Origin: CAVQRC01 sp963715045
Lineage (GTDB): Bacteria > Planctomycetota > Planctomycetia > Pirellulales > Lacipirellulaceae
Direction of reading: 5' to 3'
Length of the DNA stretch: 64,000 nt
Assembly: GCA_963715045.1 (NCBI GenBank)
Contig: CAVQRC010000008.1
Span: forward strand, 248,001-312,000
Part shown: positions 1-8,985 of the stretch, piece after piece
How positions within the stretch are numbered: the first letter of the stretch is position 1
How the letters are laid out: every line of letters starts with the position of its first letter
The notes under the pieces: model-generated
Databases searched by the model: none
The model's input: the letters and a program-made list of their open reading frames with translations, nothing else
What the model was told of the DNA's origin: nothing
Program-made: the position numbers and the translations under genes

Positions 1-98
1 CTCGCGAAGCCAGACCAGTCGTACGTTTCGCCAACTCATATCCGCGTTCCGGTTGTGATGCCGAGTGTCTGGAAAGGGCAGGGGTGCGGGCCGCTCAG

Positions 99-854
99 TC
101 AGGCTCCGGCGATCTGCGGTTCCTGATCACGAATCAATTGAAAGAACAACTCTTCGACATCCTGTTCGCCGTGCAACTCACGTAATTCGGCGAGCGATCC
201 CATGGTGAGGATTCTGCCGCAATGCATGATCGCCAGGCGGTCGCAAAGCCGCTCGACTTCCCGCATGATGTGCGTGGAGAACAGGATCGCCTTGCCGGAA
301 TCGCGAAGCTCGGCGACCGTATCGAGCAACGAGCGGGCGACGAGCACATCGAGTCCCAGGGTGGCTTCGTCGAAGATCAAAACCGGTGGGTCATGGACGA
401 TCGCTCGGGCGATCGAGACTTTCTGCTTCATCCCGGTCGACATTTTCGCGCCGAGCACATCGCGAATTTCGTGCATGCGGAGCCGCGTGAAGATGCCGTC
501 GATGCGCTCGTCGAGTTCTTCCTTGGCGAGCCCGTACAACTTGCCGAAGTAGCTGACCATTTCATAGGCCGTCATGCGATCGTAGACGGCCGTTCCGGCC
601 GACATGAATCCAATCTGGTGGCGGACGAGTTCCGGCTGGGTGACAACATCGAAGCCGGCGACTTCGGCGGATCCCGACGTGGGCTGCAAGACGGTGCTGA
701 GGATCCGCAGGGCGGTCGTCTTGCCGGCGCCGTTGGGTCCCAGCAGACCGAAGATCTCGCCGGCCTGAACGCCGAACGACATGCAGTCGACGGCAACGAT
801 TTCGCCTCGGGCCAGGTCCTGATACGTCTTTCTCAGCGATCGAACGTGAATCAT
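99..854 (-). CDS. ABC transporter ATP-binding protein, NatA/CcmA type
   Basis: This 251-residue protein is a complete nucleotide-binding subunit of an ABC exporter. Visible motifs are a Walker A GPNGAGKT at residues 39-46, a signature variant MSTGM near 138-142, a Walker B ending FDEATLGLD at 161-169, and the switch histidine in STH near 195. The single-domain layout and the opening RKTY...VAVD match the NatA family, which drives ABC-2 membrane partners and exports ions, drugs or polysaccharides. The ATG at 852-854 is used. The next gene on this strand lies before the window, so an ABC-2 permease just beyond base 1 is likely but unseen. The LSGGQ-type motif is reduced to STGMKQ, which is common in this subfamily. 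The substrate cannot be deduced. Confidence 0.93.
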   Translation of the reverse strand: MIHVRSLRKTYQDLARGEIVAVDCMSFGVQAGEIFGLLGPNGAGKTTALRILSTVLQPTSGSAEVAGFDVVTQPELVRHQIGFMSAGTAVYDRMTAYEMVSYFGKLYGLAKEELDERIDGIFTRLRMHEIRDVLGAKMSTGMKQKVSIARAIVHDPPVLIFDEATLGLDVLVARSLLDTVAELRDSGKAILFSTHIMREVERLCDRLAIMHCGRILTMGSLAELRELHGEQDVEELFFQLIRDQEPQIAGA

Positions 855-984
855 CTGGAATCCGAACCTGGGGGAGCGGTCATGGGAAAGAGATCTGGCG
901 TCACGGTGAGAATACCCGCGAACACATCCTACGCACGAGGCCGGTGGACAGCATCGATCGAGCCGACCCGCGTGTTAAGCCAGA

Positions 985-2139
985 CTAGTCTAAGACCGGG
1001 AGAATCGGCACCCCTGTAGCGGCGTGTTCGCCTCGAGACGGACCGAATTCGTCCGCCTCATCGATCAGTTCGTAACGAACATTCCGTTGACGCGGGGTAA
1101 AACCCAATTCGCGGATCGCGGCTCGGATCTCATCCAGCGTCAGAAAGTGCACGGTGCCGGCCTCGGCGACGACGTTCTCTTCGAGCATCAAGCTGCCCAT
1201 GTCGTTGGCACCGTACAGCATCGCCAACTGGCCGATTTTCAGGCCCTGCGTGACCCAGCTCGACTGGATGTTGGGAACATTGTCGAGGAACAGTCGGCTG
1301 ACGGCGTTGGTCTTCAGATAAGCATGGGCTCCGGCAGGCGACACGTCGTCCATGTCGGTATTTTGTGGCTGAAACGTCCAGCAGATGAATGCGGTAAAAC
1401 CACCGGTCTGATCCTGTAACTCCCGCACCCGATCCAGATGCTCAATTCGCTCGGCAAGCGTTTCGATGTGTCCGAACATCATCGTCGCCGTACTGATGCC
1501 GCCCAATTCATGCCACACGCGATTAACTTCCAGCCAGTCGTCGGTCATGACCTTGCCGCGAGTGATTTCACTTCGCACGCGATCGACGAGGATCTCGGCA
1601 CCGCCGCCTGGCAGGCTCCCGAGACCAGCTTCGCGCAGCCGCGCGAGGACGGTCGCCAGCGGCAGTTTGCTGACTTTCGTGAAATGATAGATCTCGGGAG
1701 GGCTGAAACCGTGGATGTTGACCTGCGGAAATGCCCGCTTGATGTCGCGGAGCAGCTCTTCATACCACTCGAGCTTGAACTCCGGGTGGAGTCCCCCCTG
1801 CATCAGGATCTGGTCGCCGCCCACGGCGACGGTCTCAGCGACCTTTTGCAGCAGTTCATCGCGTGAGAGCACGTAACCTTCCGGCGACTTGGGCGATCGA
1901 TAGAACGCGCAGAAGTCGCACACGGCGGTACAGATATTGGTGTAGTTGATATTGCGATCGATGTTATAGGTGCGGTATTGCTCCGGGTGAAGGCGTCGGG
2001 TGACCTGGTCGGCCGCCCGTCCCAGCGACGCCAGATCGCCCGATTCGAGAAGCGTCAGGCCCTCGTCGCGCGTCAGTCGCTCTCCAGCAACCGCTTTGGC
2101 GAGGATCTCATCAACGGCGTGGCGGCGGGCCGCGATCAT
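985..2139 (-). CDS. mqnC: cyclic dehypoxanthinyl futalosine synthase (radical SAM)
   Basis: This 384-residue radical SAM enzyme closes the ring of dehypoxanthine futalosine in the futalosine route to menaquinone. The [4Fe-4S] triad is C70-x3-C74-x2-C77 (CTAVCDFC), followed by a family-typical GLHP segment after QILMQG and a FQPQNT segment further on. Length and motif order fit MqnC better than the related MqnE (aminofutalosine synthase). Its ATG overlaps the stop of the upstream mqnA by four bases (ATGA), so the two are translationally coupled. MqnB/MqnD and MqnE are not in this window. The pairing suggests anaerobic or microaerobic respiration through menaquinone. MqnC versus MqnE rests on motif impression, not on an alignment. 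Confidence 0.92.
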   Translation of the reverse strand: MIAARRHAVDEILAKAVAGERLTRDEGLTLLESGDLASLGRAADQVTRRLHPEQYRTYNIDRNINYTNICTAVCDFCAFYRSPKSPEGYVLSRDELLQKVAETVAVGGDQILMQGGLHPEFKLEWYEELLRDIKRAFPQVNIHGFSPPEIYHFTKVSKLPLATVLARLREAGLGSLPGGGAEILVDRVRSEITRGKVMTDDWLEVNRVWHELGGISTATMMFGHIETLAERIEHLDRVRELQDQTGGFTAFICWTFQPQNTDMDDVSPAGAHAYLKTNAVSRLFLDNVPNIQSSWVTQGLKIGQLAMLYGANDMGSLMLEENVVAEAGTVHFLTLDEIRAAIRELGFTPRQRNVRYELIDEADEFGPSRGEHAATGVPILPVLD

Positions 2140-2930
2140 GACACGGTGGCTCCTTCAGAGTCCCATTTCCAGCCGGCCGGAGCGAGCTCCATATCGACCG
2201 TGTGCTGATAGAAAAGTTCCAGTCCCTGACGTTCCCGCGGGCCAAGCGTGAAATGCAGATTATCGCGCAGATAGTTCAGGCATAGCTCGGTCGGCAGGTG
2301 CATGTGGGCCGCTTCACGAGCGGCGATCGCCGCAAGATTGGCCAGTCCCCGATCCCGTGCTTCGGTCAGCGGCCCCTCGATCGAAGAGACGTCGACATCC
2401 GGATGAGCGACCCATAACGCGAACACGAACGGCAGCTCCGTCCAGCGACACCAGCGATCGCCCAGATCCCAGACTTCACTGAATCCCTCGCCGTTCTCGT
2501 AAATCGCTCGATCGCCGATCAGCAGGACCGCATCGGCATCGCTCGAATCCAGACCGGTCCCGATCGGGAGTGTGACCAGACCGGGCTCGAGACCGTATTG
2601 CTCTTTGAGCAGCAACTGGGCCATCGCGGCACTGGTTCGCGATCCTTCGTCGAGAGCCAGGGTGCGGACCTGGGAAGGGGGCGTGCGGAAAAAGAGCCTG
2701 ACACTCAACACGGGACCGCGGCAAGCGATGCAGGCATTCGAAACCACCCGGTAGCGAGGATCCTCGAACAGTTCCATGCAGGGCACGAGTGCCACGTCGA
2801 GTTGTCGCTGGGCAAGCGCATCGGCGAGCCGACTGGGCAAATCGAACACAATCTGCGCGTCCGCCGCCAAGTGGTCGAGATCTTCGACCAGCGGTTTCGT
2901 GTTCAGGTAGTTGACCGCGCCGACACGCAT
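2136..2930 (-). CDS. mqnA: chorismate dehydratase (futalosine menaquinone pathway)
   Basis: This 264-residue protein begins MRVGAVNYLNTKPL, the characteristic start of MqnA/MqnD-family periplasmic-binding-fold enzymes. MqnA converts chorismate to 3-enolpyruvylbenzoate, the first committed step of the futalosine pathway. It has no signal peptide, as expected for a cytoplasmic enzyme. The gene runs directly into mqnC with a four-base stop/start overlap, which supports the assignment. The ATG at 2928-2930 is preceded on the coding strand by a purine-poor stretch but also by AAGGAGG-like sequence (CTCCTT in the given strand near 2949-2954), a good ribosome site about 18 bases upstream. Confidence 0.93.
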   Translation of the reverse strand: MRVGAVNYLNTKPLVEDLDHLAADAQIVFDLPSRLADALAQRQLDVALVPCMELFEDPRYRVVSNACIACRGPVLSVRLFFRTPPSQVRTLALDEGSRTSAAMAQLLLKEQYGLEPGLVTLPIGTGLDSSDADAVLLIGDRAIYENGEGFSEVWDLGDRWCRWTELPFVFALWVAHPDVDVSSIEGPLTEARDRGLANLAAIAAREAAHMHLPTELCLNYLRDNLHFTLGPRERQGLELFYQHTVDMELAPAGWKWDSEGATVS

Positions 2931-3128
2931 GACGATGGAACGCTCAAGAAGGAGGTGAAGTGACGCGATTATAGGGATCGTCCGAAATGCCGAAAACGGG
3001 GCTTGCGAGGGGCCCCAACCGCGTTTTCCCGCAGGGATTAACCCTCAGTGGCGATCCCGGAATCTGACTTCAGCAACCGAATTGACCGGCGGCAGGATAC
3101 GTCTGATTGAGGATTTGGGACACGCAAC

Positions 3129-4916
3129 TCACGCTTCGAGTCGGCGGAACTCGCGCAATCCAACCCGCATGGGCACGTACGTCGCCAGCGTCGTGAGCAG
3201 GATTGCCACGGCGACGCCGACCAACATCCAGGTCTCGATCGAATACCGCCCGATCCAGCCGACCCCGAAACCGCTGTCGATGGCGATCGTATAGAAGTGG
3301 CAGGGAAGTGCCGTCAGCGACACGATCACCAGGATGAATGAGGCGCTGAGCACCAGGCTCAGCGTTCCGCCGAATCCGGCGGCGACTTTCGCGGGTGACT
3401 GTTCCCGAACGTTCGGCATCGCCGCACCCAGTCCCACCGAGATCGAGGCCAGCCCCAGGCAGAGCAGAATGCAGGTCAATTGATGCAGCAGGACGACGAT
3501 GGCCTCGACGCGGAGCATCAGATCGCTGATCAAGATCAGGATCGCAGAGGGAATCCAGGATCCCACGGCGGCGAAGACGAACTTGCTCCACACAATGACG
3601 TCACGCTGGACGGGCACCAGTCCCAGGATCCAGAAGCGGCTGCCCTCGAGACTCAACATGGGGTAAATGAACCGCGTCGTGAACGTGGACAGGATTAATC
3701 CCACGACTGCCAGATTGAGAAAGCTGACGATGTTGATCCACGCCCGGTAGCTGACATCACGCGAATCGTTATCGAATCGATCGAGGTTCATGAAATACAA
3801 CGCGAGCAGGCCGAAGAAGATCAAGAACTGCGACCACTGTACGGGATCGCGGCGGAAGAGCCGTAAGTCCTTGACCAGCAGCAGCGACATCGGGCGATGG
3901 ATCGGCCGCGTCATCGCGGCGAGCAGCCGATCGATCAAGGCCTCGCGCTGGCGGAATCGCCGACCACCGTGCCCCCGCGCCAAACTGTAGCACGGCAGCA
4001 GCAGTCGCGCGCCGGTGCTGACGACCAGCAGATGCAGGAGCATCGCGTTGGAGGTCAAGACCGAGAGGTACTTCAAACTCTCGCTCCAAGGGGCTTCGAT
4101 CGTGGCCAGGCTTCCCCGGCGACCGGCCTCGAGCAGGGCGGCGGCCAGCCACGTACTGGGCAGCCATTGCCCACGAGTGAATCTGAATCTCTCCAGGGTT
4201 TCCTGAAACCACTTGCTTCCGAAGACCTCGAATCCCGAGCCTCGAACGGTCTGCCAGATCGCGTACAGGCTGATTCCAATGACGGCCGCAGACAGCAGGC
4301 CCACCACCAGTTTGCGGACTTTCGGCAGCCAGCGGACGATCCCCAGGCATGCCAATGCACCGACGCAGCAGGGGATGTAAACGAACGTCGCCATCAGGGG
4401 GAGCATTAAGGCGTAATACGTCCAGGGTGCGTTGGTCACGATCCCGTATGCCAACAGCATCGGGCTCCCCAACAAAAAGAACCCCCAACTGCTGAAGAAG
4501 ACCGCGTCTTGAAACTTATGCAGCACGATGCGGCCGGCTCGTACTGGCGTCGAGAGCAGAAACGCCGTCTCTTCGGAGCGAAACAGGGCTCCGTAGAAGA
4601 TGATGCCCGACGAGAACACGAGCATCACGTTCAGCGAAGCAAAAAACACGTGAAACACGAGCCGCACGGTCTCCGCGTGATACGCCCCGCCGGGACCGCC
4701 GACGTGAATGATCAGGAAACGGAAGCCCTCGAAAAACAGGACGAACAGTCCGGCCCAGAACACCGTGCTGAGGACGACCACCAGCAGCACGCGCAAGCGT
4801 GCCGTCTGGTAGGAGTGCACCAGACTCGTGCGCACCAGCCGCCAACGGAGCCTCCAGAGGATGCCCGCTTCGCGTTCATGGCTGAGGTTCGGCGGAGAGA
4901 CGGCGGCCGTGCTCAT
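3129..4916 (-). CDS. ABC transporter permease (putative ABC exporter)
   Basis: This is a 595-residue polytopic membrane protein with about twelve hydrophobic segments in two clusters separated by a hydrophilic loop rich in Arg and Gln. The ATG at 4914-4916 shares four bases (ATGA) with the stop of the ATPase gene upstream; a longer start at 4940 would run into that gene. The tight coupling makes the two an ABC exporter, ATPase plus permease. The N-terminal region carries REAGILWRLRWR, a cytoplasmic amphipathic stretch. The domain resembles unassigned ABC-2-like permeases of planctomycetes; I cannot name a substrate. Just after the stop comes a 198-bp spacer and then mqnA, so read-through into mqnAC is possible. 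Confidence 0.85.
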   Translation of the reverse strand: MSTAAVSPPNLSHEREAGILWRLRWRLVRTSLVHSYQTARLRVLLVVVLSTVFWAGLFVLFFEGFRFLIIHVGGPGGAYHAETVRLVFHVFFASLNVMLVFSSGIIFYGALFRSEETAFLLSTPVRAGRIVLHKFQDAVFFSSWGFFLLGSPMLLAYGIVTNAPWTYYALMLPLMATFVYIPCCVGALACLGIVRWLPKVRKLVVGLLSAAVIGISLYAIWQTVRGSGFEVFGSKWFQETLERFRFTRGQWLPSTWLAAALLEAGRRGSLATIEAPWSESLKYLSVLTSNAMLLHLLVVSTGARLLLPCYSLARGHGGRRFRQREALIDRLLAAMTRPIHRPMSLLLVKDLRLFRRDPVQWSQFLIFFGLLALYFMNLDRFDNDSRDVSYRAWINIVSFLNLAVVGLILSTFTTRFIYPMLSLEGSRFWILGLVPVQRDVIVWSKFVFAAVGSWIPSAILILISDLMLRVEAIVVLLHQLTCILLCLGLASISVGLGAAMPNVREQSPAKVAAGFGGTLSLVLSASFILVIVSLTALPCHFYTIAIDSGFGVGWIGRYSIETWMLVGVAVAILLTTLATYVPMRVGLREFRRLEA

Positions 4917-5665
4917 CGTGCATCCTGTGCCGCTTCGCATTCACGTTGGCTGACGAAGTCGAGATAAAGCTGCTCGAGACTGATCGCCTCGGAGCGACTG
5001 ACCGACCGCAACTCGTCGATCGTGCCGCAGAAAATGAGTCTTCCCTGATTCATCACTCCGATCCGGTCCGCGATTTCCTCGGCCGCCGAAAGCGTGTGGG
5101 TGGAGACGAGCACCGCGACGCCCGCGGCGGCCCGCTGCCTGAGCAGGTCTTTGACGAGTCGGATCGTATGCGGATCGAGGCCCACCATCGGTTCGTCGAC
5201 GACCAGGGCGGTCGGCTGGTGCAGGAGGGCGGCCGCAAAGACGGTGCGCTGCTTCATGCCATGCGAGTAGCTTTCGGTAAGCTGATCGACAAAGGGGAGT
5301 AACTGAAATGTATCCACCTGCTCATCGATCGCGCCGGCGATGCTGGCCGCCGGCATGCCGTAGAGTTCACCGACAAAGCGGAGAAACTCCCGCCCGGTCA
5401 GCTTGTCGTACAACCGCGGCTCGTCGGGAATGTAGCCGATTCGCTGATTGGTCTTCGTCGGATCGGCGGCGACGTCCAGGCCATCGAGGAAAATCTTTCC
5501 GCGATCCGGGCGAAGCAGGCCGACGAGCATCTTGAGCGTGGTGGTTTTCCCCGCCCCGTTGCGGCCGAGCAAGGCGAACAACTGCCCCGACTCAACGTGG
5601 AGGTTGAGTCCATCGACTGCGACCCGCTCTCCGTATTTTCGCGTCACGTCTTCAAAGCGAATCAT
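4913..5665 (-). CDS. ABC transporter ATP-binding protein
   Basis: From the ATG at 5663-5665 this is a 250-residue ATPase starting MIRFEDVTRKYG. Walker A is GRNGAGKT (34-41), the signature region is YSHGMKQR (133-140), Walker B is LVVDEPMVGLD (about 154-164) and the switch His is near 190. Upstream in-frame sequence to 5866 is low-complexity, belongs to the preceding gene in another frame, and has no domain, so the shorter start is preferred. It overlaps the 3' end of the upstream membrane-anchored gene by 14 bases and the permease start by 4 bases, giving a three-gene operon (unknown, ATPase, permease). The substrate is unknown. Confidence 0.92.
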   Translation of the reverse strand: MIRFEDVTRKYGERVAVDGLNLHVESGQLFALLGRNGAGKTTTLKMLVGLLRPDRGKIFLDGLDVAADPTKTNQRIGYIPDEPRLYDKLTGREFLRFVGELYGMPAASIAGAIDEQVDTFQLLPFVDQLTESYSHGMKQRTVFAAALLHQPTALVVDEPMVGLDPHTIRLVKDLLRQRAAAGVAVLVSTHTLSAAEEIADRIGVMNQGRLIFCGTIDELRSVSRSEAISLEQLYLDFVSQRECEAAQDAR

Positions 5666-6641
5666 CGACGTCGTCCGAAGTGCGGATTGGTTCAGGACGA
5701 GTCGTTCCAGCGGCTTCGCGACGAGCCCGCAGATGGTTGGCCCGCCGCGCGACTTGACCCGACCGCTCTTCGGCCAGCAGTCGCCTGGCACGGGCCAGTG
5801 AGGCCTCGTCGCCGAGTCGCTCGAACACGAGCGATCCATTGAACAGGAACACTTGCTGCCGGACAACAGTTCCGTCTCTGGTTACCCAGGCAATTGCCTT
5901 GAGCGTCTGGTCGTCGGAAACGCCCGTCGCATCGAGACGCCGATACTCGATCCGCTTTGCCGGGACCCGGCGTTCGCCGATGCGGGCGAACTCTTCGCGG
6001 ACGACTTCGGCCTGGACGATTTCGACGGCGTCACTCGGCAGGCGAAAAGGGCTGTAGATGTACATTTTCCAGCTACGCCCCACGTACATCGCGGGCATCC
6101 GTCCGGTCGGGGTGAGTTCGTTGCCCAGCCCGGCGTGATTGGGAATGAGCAACTGCGTTTCGTGGGTGTAAGTGCCGGCCTTGGCGCGGACTTCGAGGCG
6201 TCCCTGCCGCACGCGGCCGGTCATGGTGATCGCGGCGGGCATGCCGTTGAACCGCAGTTTTGCTTCGATTCCGGAAAGGTCGCCGAGCGGGTCGATGTCC
6301 ACCCGACTTACCGCATCCATTTGGAGCGGTCCGACGTCTTCTACGAGGCCCGCCATGATCGAGGGGGTGAAATCGCTGAGGCGGAAATCGTCAATCACGA
6401 CGCGGGCATGGATTTCGCGTGCGCCGCGGATGCCACCCGCGACTTCCCGGCCGGCCCAGCCGATGGCTTCGTCGTTCCACAAGATCTTCCAGCAAGCAAT
6501 CTCGCCTAACACGGCTGCCTGCAGGGTGGGCGGTTCTCCGCTGTTCATTGGCGGCAGAATTTTGGTCGTGACCAGCCACGACATCGTGACGAGCCAGAGC
6601 ACGACGACGGCCGCAGCAAAGAGTTTATTGCTCATGATCAT
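5652..6641 (-). CDS. membrane-anchored protein of unknown function in an ABC exporter operon
   Basis: This protein of about 329 residues has one N-terminal transmembrane segment (FAAAVVVLWLVTMSWLV, roughly residues 6-22) and a long hydrophilic domain predicted to lie outside the cytoplasm. I recognise no enzymatic motif. The ATG at 6639-6641 and another six bases downstream are both usable. Its 3' end overlaps the ATPase start by 14 bases, so it is the first gene of the ABC operon. By position it could be an accessory or substrate-binding subunit of the exporter; that is inference only. The C-terminus is Arg-rich (RLLAEERSGQVARRANHLRARRE), which is unusual for an exported domain. Confidence 0.75.
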   Translation of the reverse strand: MIMSNKLFAAAVVVLWLVTMSWLVTTKILPPMNSGEPPTLQAAVLGEIACWKILWNDEAIGWAGREVAGGIRGAREIHARVVIDDFRLSDFTPSIMAGLVEDVGPLQMDAVSRVDIDPLGDLSGIEAKLRFNGMPAAITMTGRVRQGRLEVRAKAGTYTHETQLLIPNHAGLGNELTPTGRMPAMYVGRSWKMYIYSPFRLPSDAVEIVQAEVVREEFARIGERRVPAKRIEYRRLDATGVSDDQTLKAIAWVTRDGTVVRQQVFLFNGSLVFERLGDEASLARARRLLAEERSGQVARRANHLRARREAAGTTRPEPIRTSDDVDDSL

Positions 6642-6871
6642 CAACTCGCTCGCGTGGGACCGGTGGACGCATTCTACCGGTCCGCCCCCGATCGGGCGAA
6701 TCGAGGTTGCGGGAACACGGCGATGCCGGGAAGATAGCGACGCTTGGCTGGATGATCTACGTCACCCGGCCGGTGGTCGGGACGGTCTGACCGGTGTGCT
6801 GTCTGTCCGGCGAGCGCGCCGCGTGCGACCGCGCCGTGAGCCCGCGAACGCCCCGAAGGAGTCGGAATGCC

Positions 6872-7576
6872 ATGAACGGAAGATACCTGGCCAGCCTGTG
6901 GATCCTGCTGATGGTCGCCAGCGGCTGCGGATCCGAGACCACCCCGCCCGCAACAAGCATCGTCGGCAAGGCATCCGCGGAGGGCGGATCGAAGGGGGCG
7001 ATTTCCGCAGCCGGGGCGGCAGCCACGGTGATACGCGGCCAGGAAACACCGCAAGATCCGAACCGCCCGGTCCTCGCCATCGAGACTTCGGAAGGCGTGA
7101 TCGAGGTCGAGCTGGACCGCGAACGTGCCCCGTTGACGGTTTACCACATACTTGATCTGGCAACATCAGGTCACTTTCGCGACACGCTCGTACACTTTGT
7201 TGCCGAGGGCCGGATGATCGTCTGCGGTGGGTACAACGTCGATCGCGAACCGTGTGCGCCGGCGGCGCCGGTTCGCAACGAGGCCGACAACGGCCTGAAA
7301 AACGTCCGGGGAACTATCGCCATGTCACGGCCACCCGACGCGATCGACGGGGGAACCTGTACGTTTTTCATCAATCTCGCTGACGCCCCGGAGTTCGACC
7401 ATCACGGACAGCAGCCCGAAGACTTTGGCTATTGTGTTTTTGGCCACGTGGTCCAGGGGCTGGAAACCGTCGAGCGGATTGCGGCAGCGGCCACGATCCC
7501 GGGCGAGTTCGGCGATCAGACCATCTCGACTCCGGCCACACCGATCGTGATCAAGGATGTCCGCATCATTCGCTGA
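6872..7576 (+). CDS. cyclophilin-type peptidyl-prolyl isomerase-like lipoprotein
   Basis: From ATG 6872 (GAAGGA ribosome site at about 6855) this is a 234-residue lipoprotein: MNGRYLASLWILLMVASGC has an n-region, a hydrophobic core and a lipobox ending in Cys19. Residues about 65-234 are a cyclophilin fold with recognisable blocks (RGTIAMSR, GTCTFFINL, FGHVVQGLETVERI). The usual catalytic block F-H-R-x-I-x-x-F-M-x-Q-G-G reads L-V-H-F-V-A-E-G-R-M-I-V-C-G-G: the catalytic Arg is replaced by Phe and the Gln by Val. Isomerase activity is therefore doubtful and a binding or chaperone role is possible. It is a single gene, divergent from the 5,652-6,641 gene. Confidence 0.85.
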   Translation: MNGRYLASLWILLMVASGCGSETTPPATSIVGKASAEGGSKGAISAAGAAATVIRGQETPQDPNRPVLAIETSEGVIEVELDRERAPLTVYHILDLATSGHFRDTLVHFVAEGRMIVCGGYNVDREPCAPAAPVRNEADNGLKNVRGTIAMSRPPDAIDGGTCTFFINLADAPEFDHHGQQPEDFGYCVFGHVVQGLETVERIAAAATIPGEFGDQTISTPATPIVIKDVRIIR

Positions 7577-7693
7577 GGACGTGAGGCCCGCGAACCAGGA
7601 AATGCGGCCACTGGCCACGGCCGTTGCACCCTCGGACATGTGCCGTTGATGGTCCCCCAGCCCGTGATCACGGAGCGGCGATGCACACAGGCG

Positions 7694-8305
7694 TCACGGG
7701 ACGCTCGGCTTTGCCGCCCCCTGTTCGGCACCGTAAGTTTCGCGGAGTGCTTGGACGAGTTGCTCGGTTGTGTAGATCCGACGCGTGGGTTGCGCGAAGT
7801 TCCGGCCGCCCTTGGCATTGGTGAGCTGGGCAGACAGGTTGCGACCTCCCTGAGTGGTCGTCATGTATTCAATCAACTGAGCCCCGTCCTTCCCCCGAAT
7901 CAAGTCCGCCACGACTTTGCGACCACCCGAAATCGAACTCATCCGATCCAGGCGATCATAGCCGGACGGGATGTGGCTGATCTCCCTCATGAAGCGGGTG
8001 CCGCGTCGACTGCGAAGTTGCCGCACGAGAAAGTGGCTGTCGGGGAGCAACCGGTTTTCGATCGCCCGCCGTGACGGAGTGACCCACCCTCGCTTGGCGA
8101 GCGAATCGAAGACCTCCGATGCCTGGGAGCGGGAAATGATGTCGCCTGCCTGAAGACTCGGACTCGCCTGAAAGTAACGCTGCACGGTCGTTTCGATCTC
8201 TGCAAACGGGAGTGGATCCGACGGCGGAGGCGTATCGGCCCGAGTCTGGGTCGACGCTGCGGTGATCACTGCCAAGACCGTCAGACGAAGAGAGATGGCG
8301 AGCAT
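7694..8305 (-). CDS. exported protein of unknown function
   Basis: This 203-residue protein has a Sec-type signal peptide (MLAISLRLTVLAVITAASTQTRA, likely cut after ARA/TRA near residue 23) and a basic mature region with no Cys pair or membrane helix. The C-terminal half has Gly-Arg-Asn motifs (GGRKV, GGRNL, GGRNF) at intervals of about 28 and 16 residues. I do not recognise a family. It is convergent with the cyclophilin gene and has no obvious operon partner. Codon use is like the neighbours, so it is likely real. Confidence 0.72.
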   Translation of the reverse strand: MLAISLRLTVLAVITAASTQTRADTPPPSDPLPFAEIETTVQRYFQASPSLQAGDIISRSQASEVFDSLAKRGWVTPSRRAIENRLLPDSHFLVRQLRSRRGTRFMREISHIPSGYDRLDRMSSISGGRKVVADLIRGKDGAQLIEYMTTTQGGRNLSAQLTNAKGGRNFAQPTRRIYTTEQLVQALRETYGAEQGAAKPSVP

Positions 8306-8646
8306 CGGCAGACTCTATGCAGGAGGGCGGTTTGAATTCCGGCGCTCAGCGACCTGGCGAAAAGATCGGCGAAGGCTCGGCAGATCCCTGAGGCAATCTC
8401 GGCAGGCCGCATCAACAGGCTGCGAAATCGATGCAGGCCGCAATACCAAAACCTAAACCATTTACTCACCAGGGACTTAGAAACCTTAGCATACATTCCG
8501 GGAGGGGGATCGCCGGGAGGGCGGATCCCCCTCCGATCACGCTTCCGGCGGCCCATCTACTTGAAGACGGTGCCGGGATGGTTTAATCTTTGCAAGCTTA
8601 TCTCGCGGGTTCTCAGTTCGAATTGCCGGATGCAGGAGGTACCGAC
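8306..8646. other. intergenic region with a strong GC hairpin
   Basis: There is no gene here. A perfect 11-bp inverted repeat (GGAGGGGGATC at 8501-8511, GATCCCCCTCC at 8524-8534) leaves a 12-base loop. There is no T-run on either side, so it is not a classical terminator. AT-rich sequence at 8450-8490 is the only promoter-like stretch for the zinc-ribbon gene that follows. Confidence 0.5.
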
Positions 8647-8868
8647 ATGGGGCGGAAGACGTACTTCGTTCAAGAGTGTCCGACGTGTGGTCGGAAACTG
8701 AACGTCCGGATCGAATATCTGGGGAAGGGGATCGTCTGCCAACATTGCGGCGCCAGTCTCGTCGCCTGCGACCCGGCCAGCGGTTGGCCGTTGCCCCATC
8801 AATCGGGGCTGATCCAGCGGGCGGAAGAGTTGATCGCGGCGGCGGACAGTGGTCGGCTACCCAGCTGA
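8647..8868 (+). CDS. small zinc-ribbon protein
   Basis: A 73-residue protein starts at ATG 8647 with an excellent ribosome site (AGGAGGT at 8634-8640). It carries a two-knuckle zinc ribbon, C-P-T-C-G at about residues 11-15 and C-Q-H-C-G at about 31-35, followed by a short acidic tail. Such proteins are often response-regulator adaptors or ribosome/transcription-associated; nothing here decides. The strong ribosome site and paired CxxC motifs make it a convincing real gene despite its size. Confidence 0.75.
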   Translation: MGRKTYFVQECPTCGRKLNVRIEYLGKGIVCQHCGASLVACDPASGWPLPHQSGLIQRAEELIAAADSGRLPS

Positions 8869-8880
8869 CTCCCCTCATCG

Positions 8881-8985
8881 GCCTCACGGGTACTCGCCTC
8901 ACGGGCACTCGCGCCTCAGCCGGGGCTGCTGATCTCACGGCTCGGCTGCTGATCTCACGGGGCTGCTGATCTCACGGGGACTCAG
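8881..8985. repeat. short tandem repeats abutting the aroA stop
   Basis: Two short repeat families lie side by side. GCCTCACGGG(T/C)ACTC occurs twice (8881-8895, 8896-8910). GGCTGCTGATCTCACGG occurs three times (8924-8940, 8944-8960, 8961-8977), the last copy running into the aroA stop codon at 8972. Direct reading shows the copies; function is unknown, and replication slippage is the simplest origin. Confidence 0.8.

Noticed and set aside
222..1019. Long plus-strand reading frame opposite the first ABC ATPase
   Set aside because: It is the antisense shadow of an ATPase with clear Walker and signature motifs; no protein-like character of its own.
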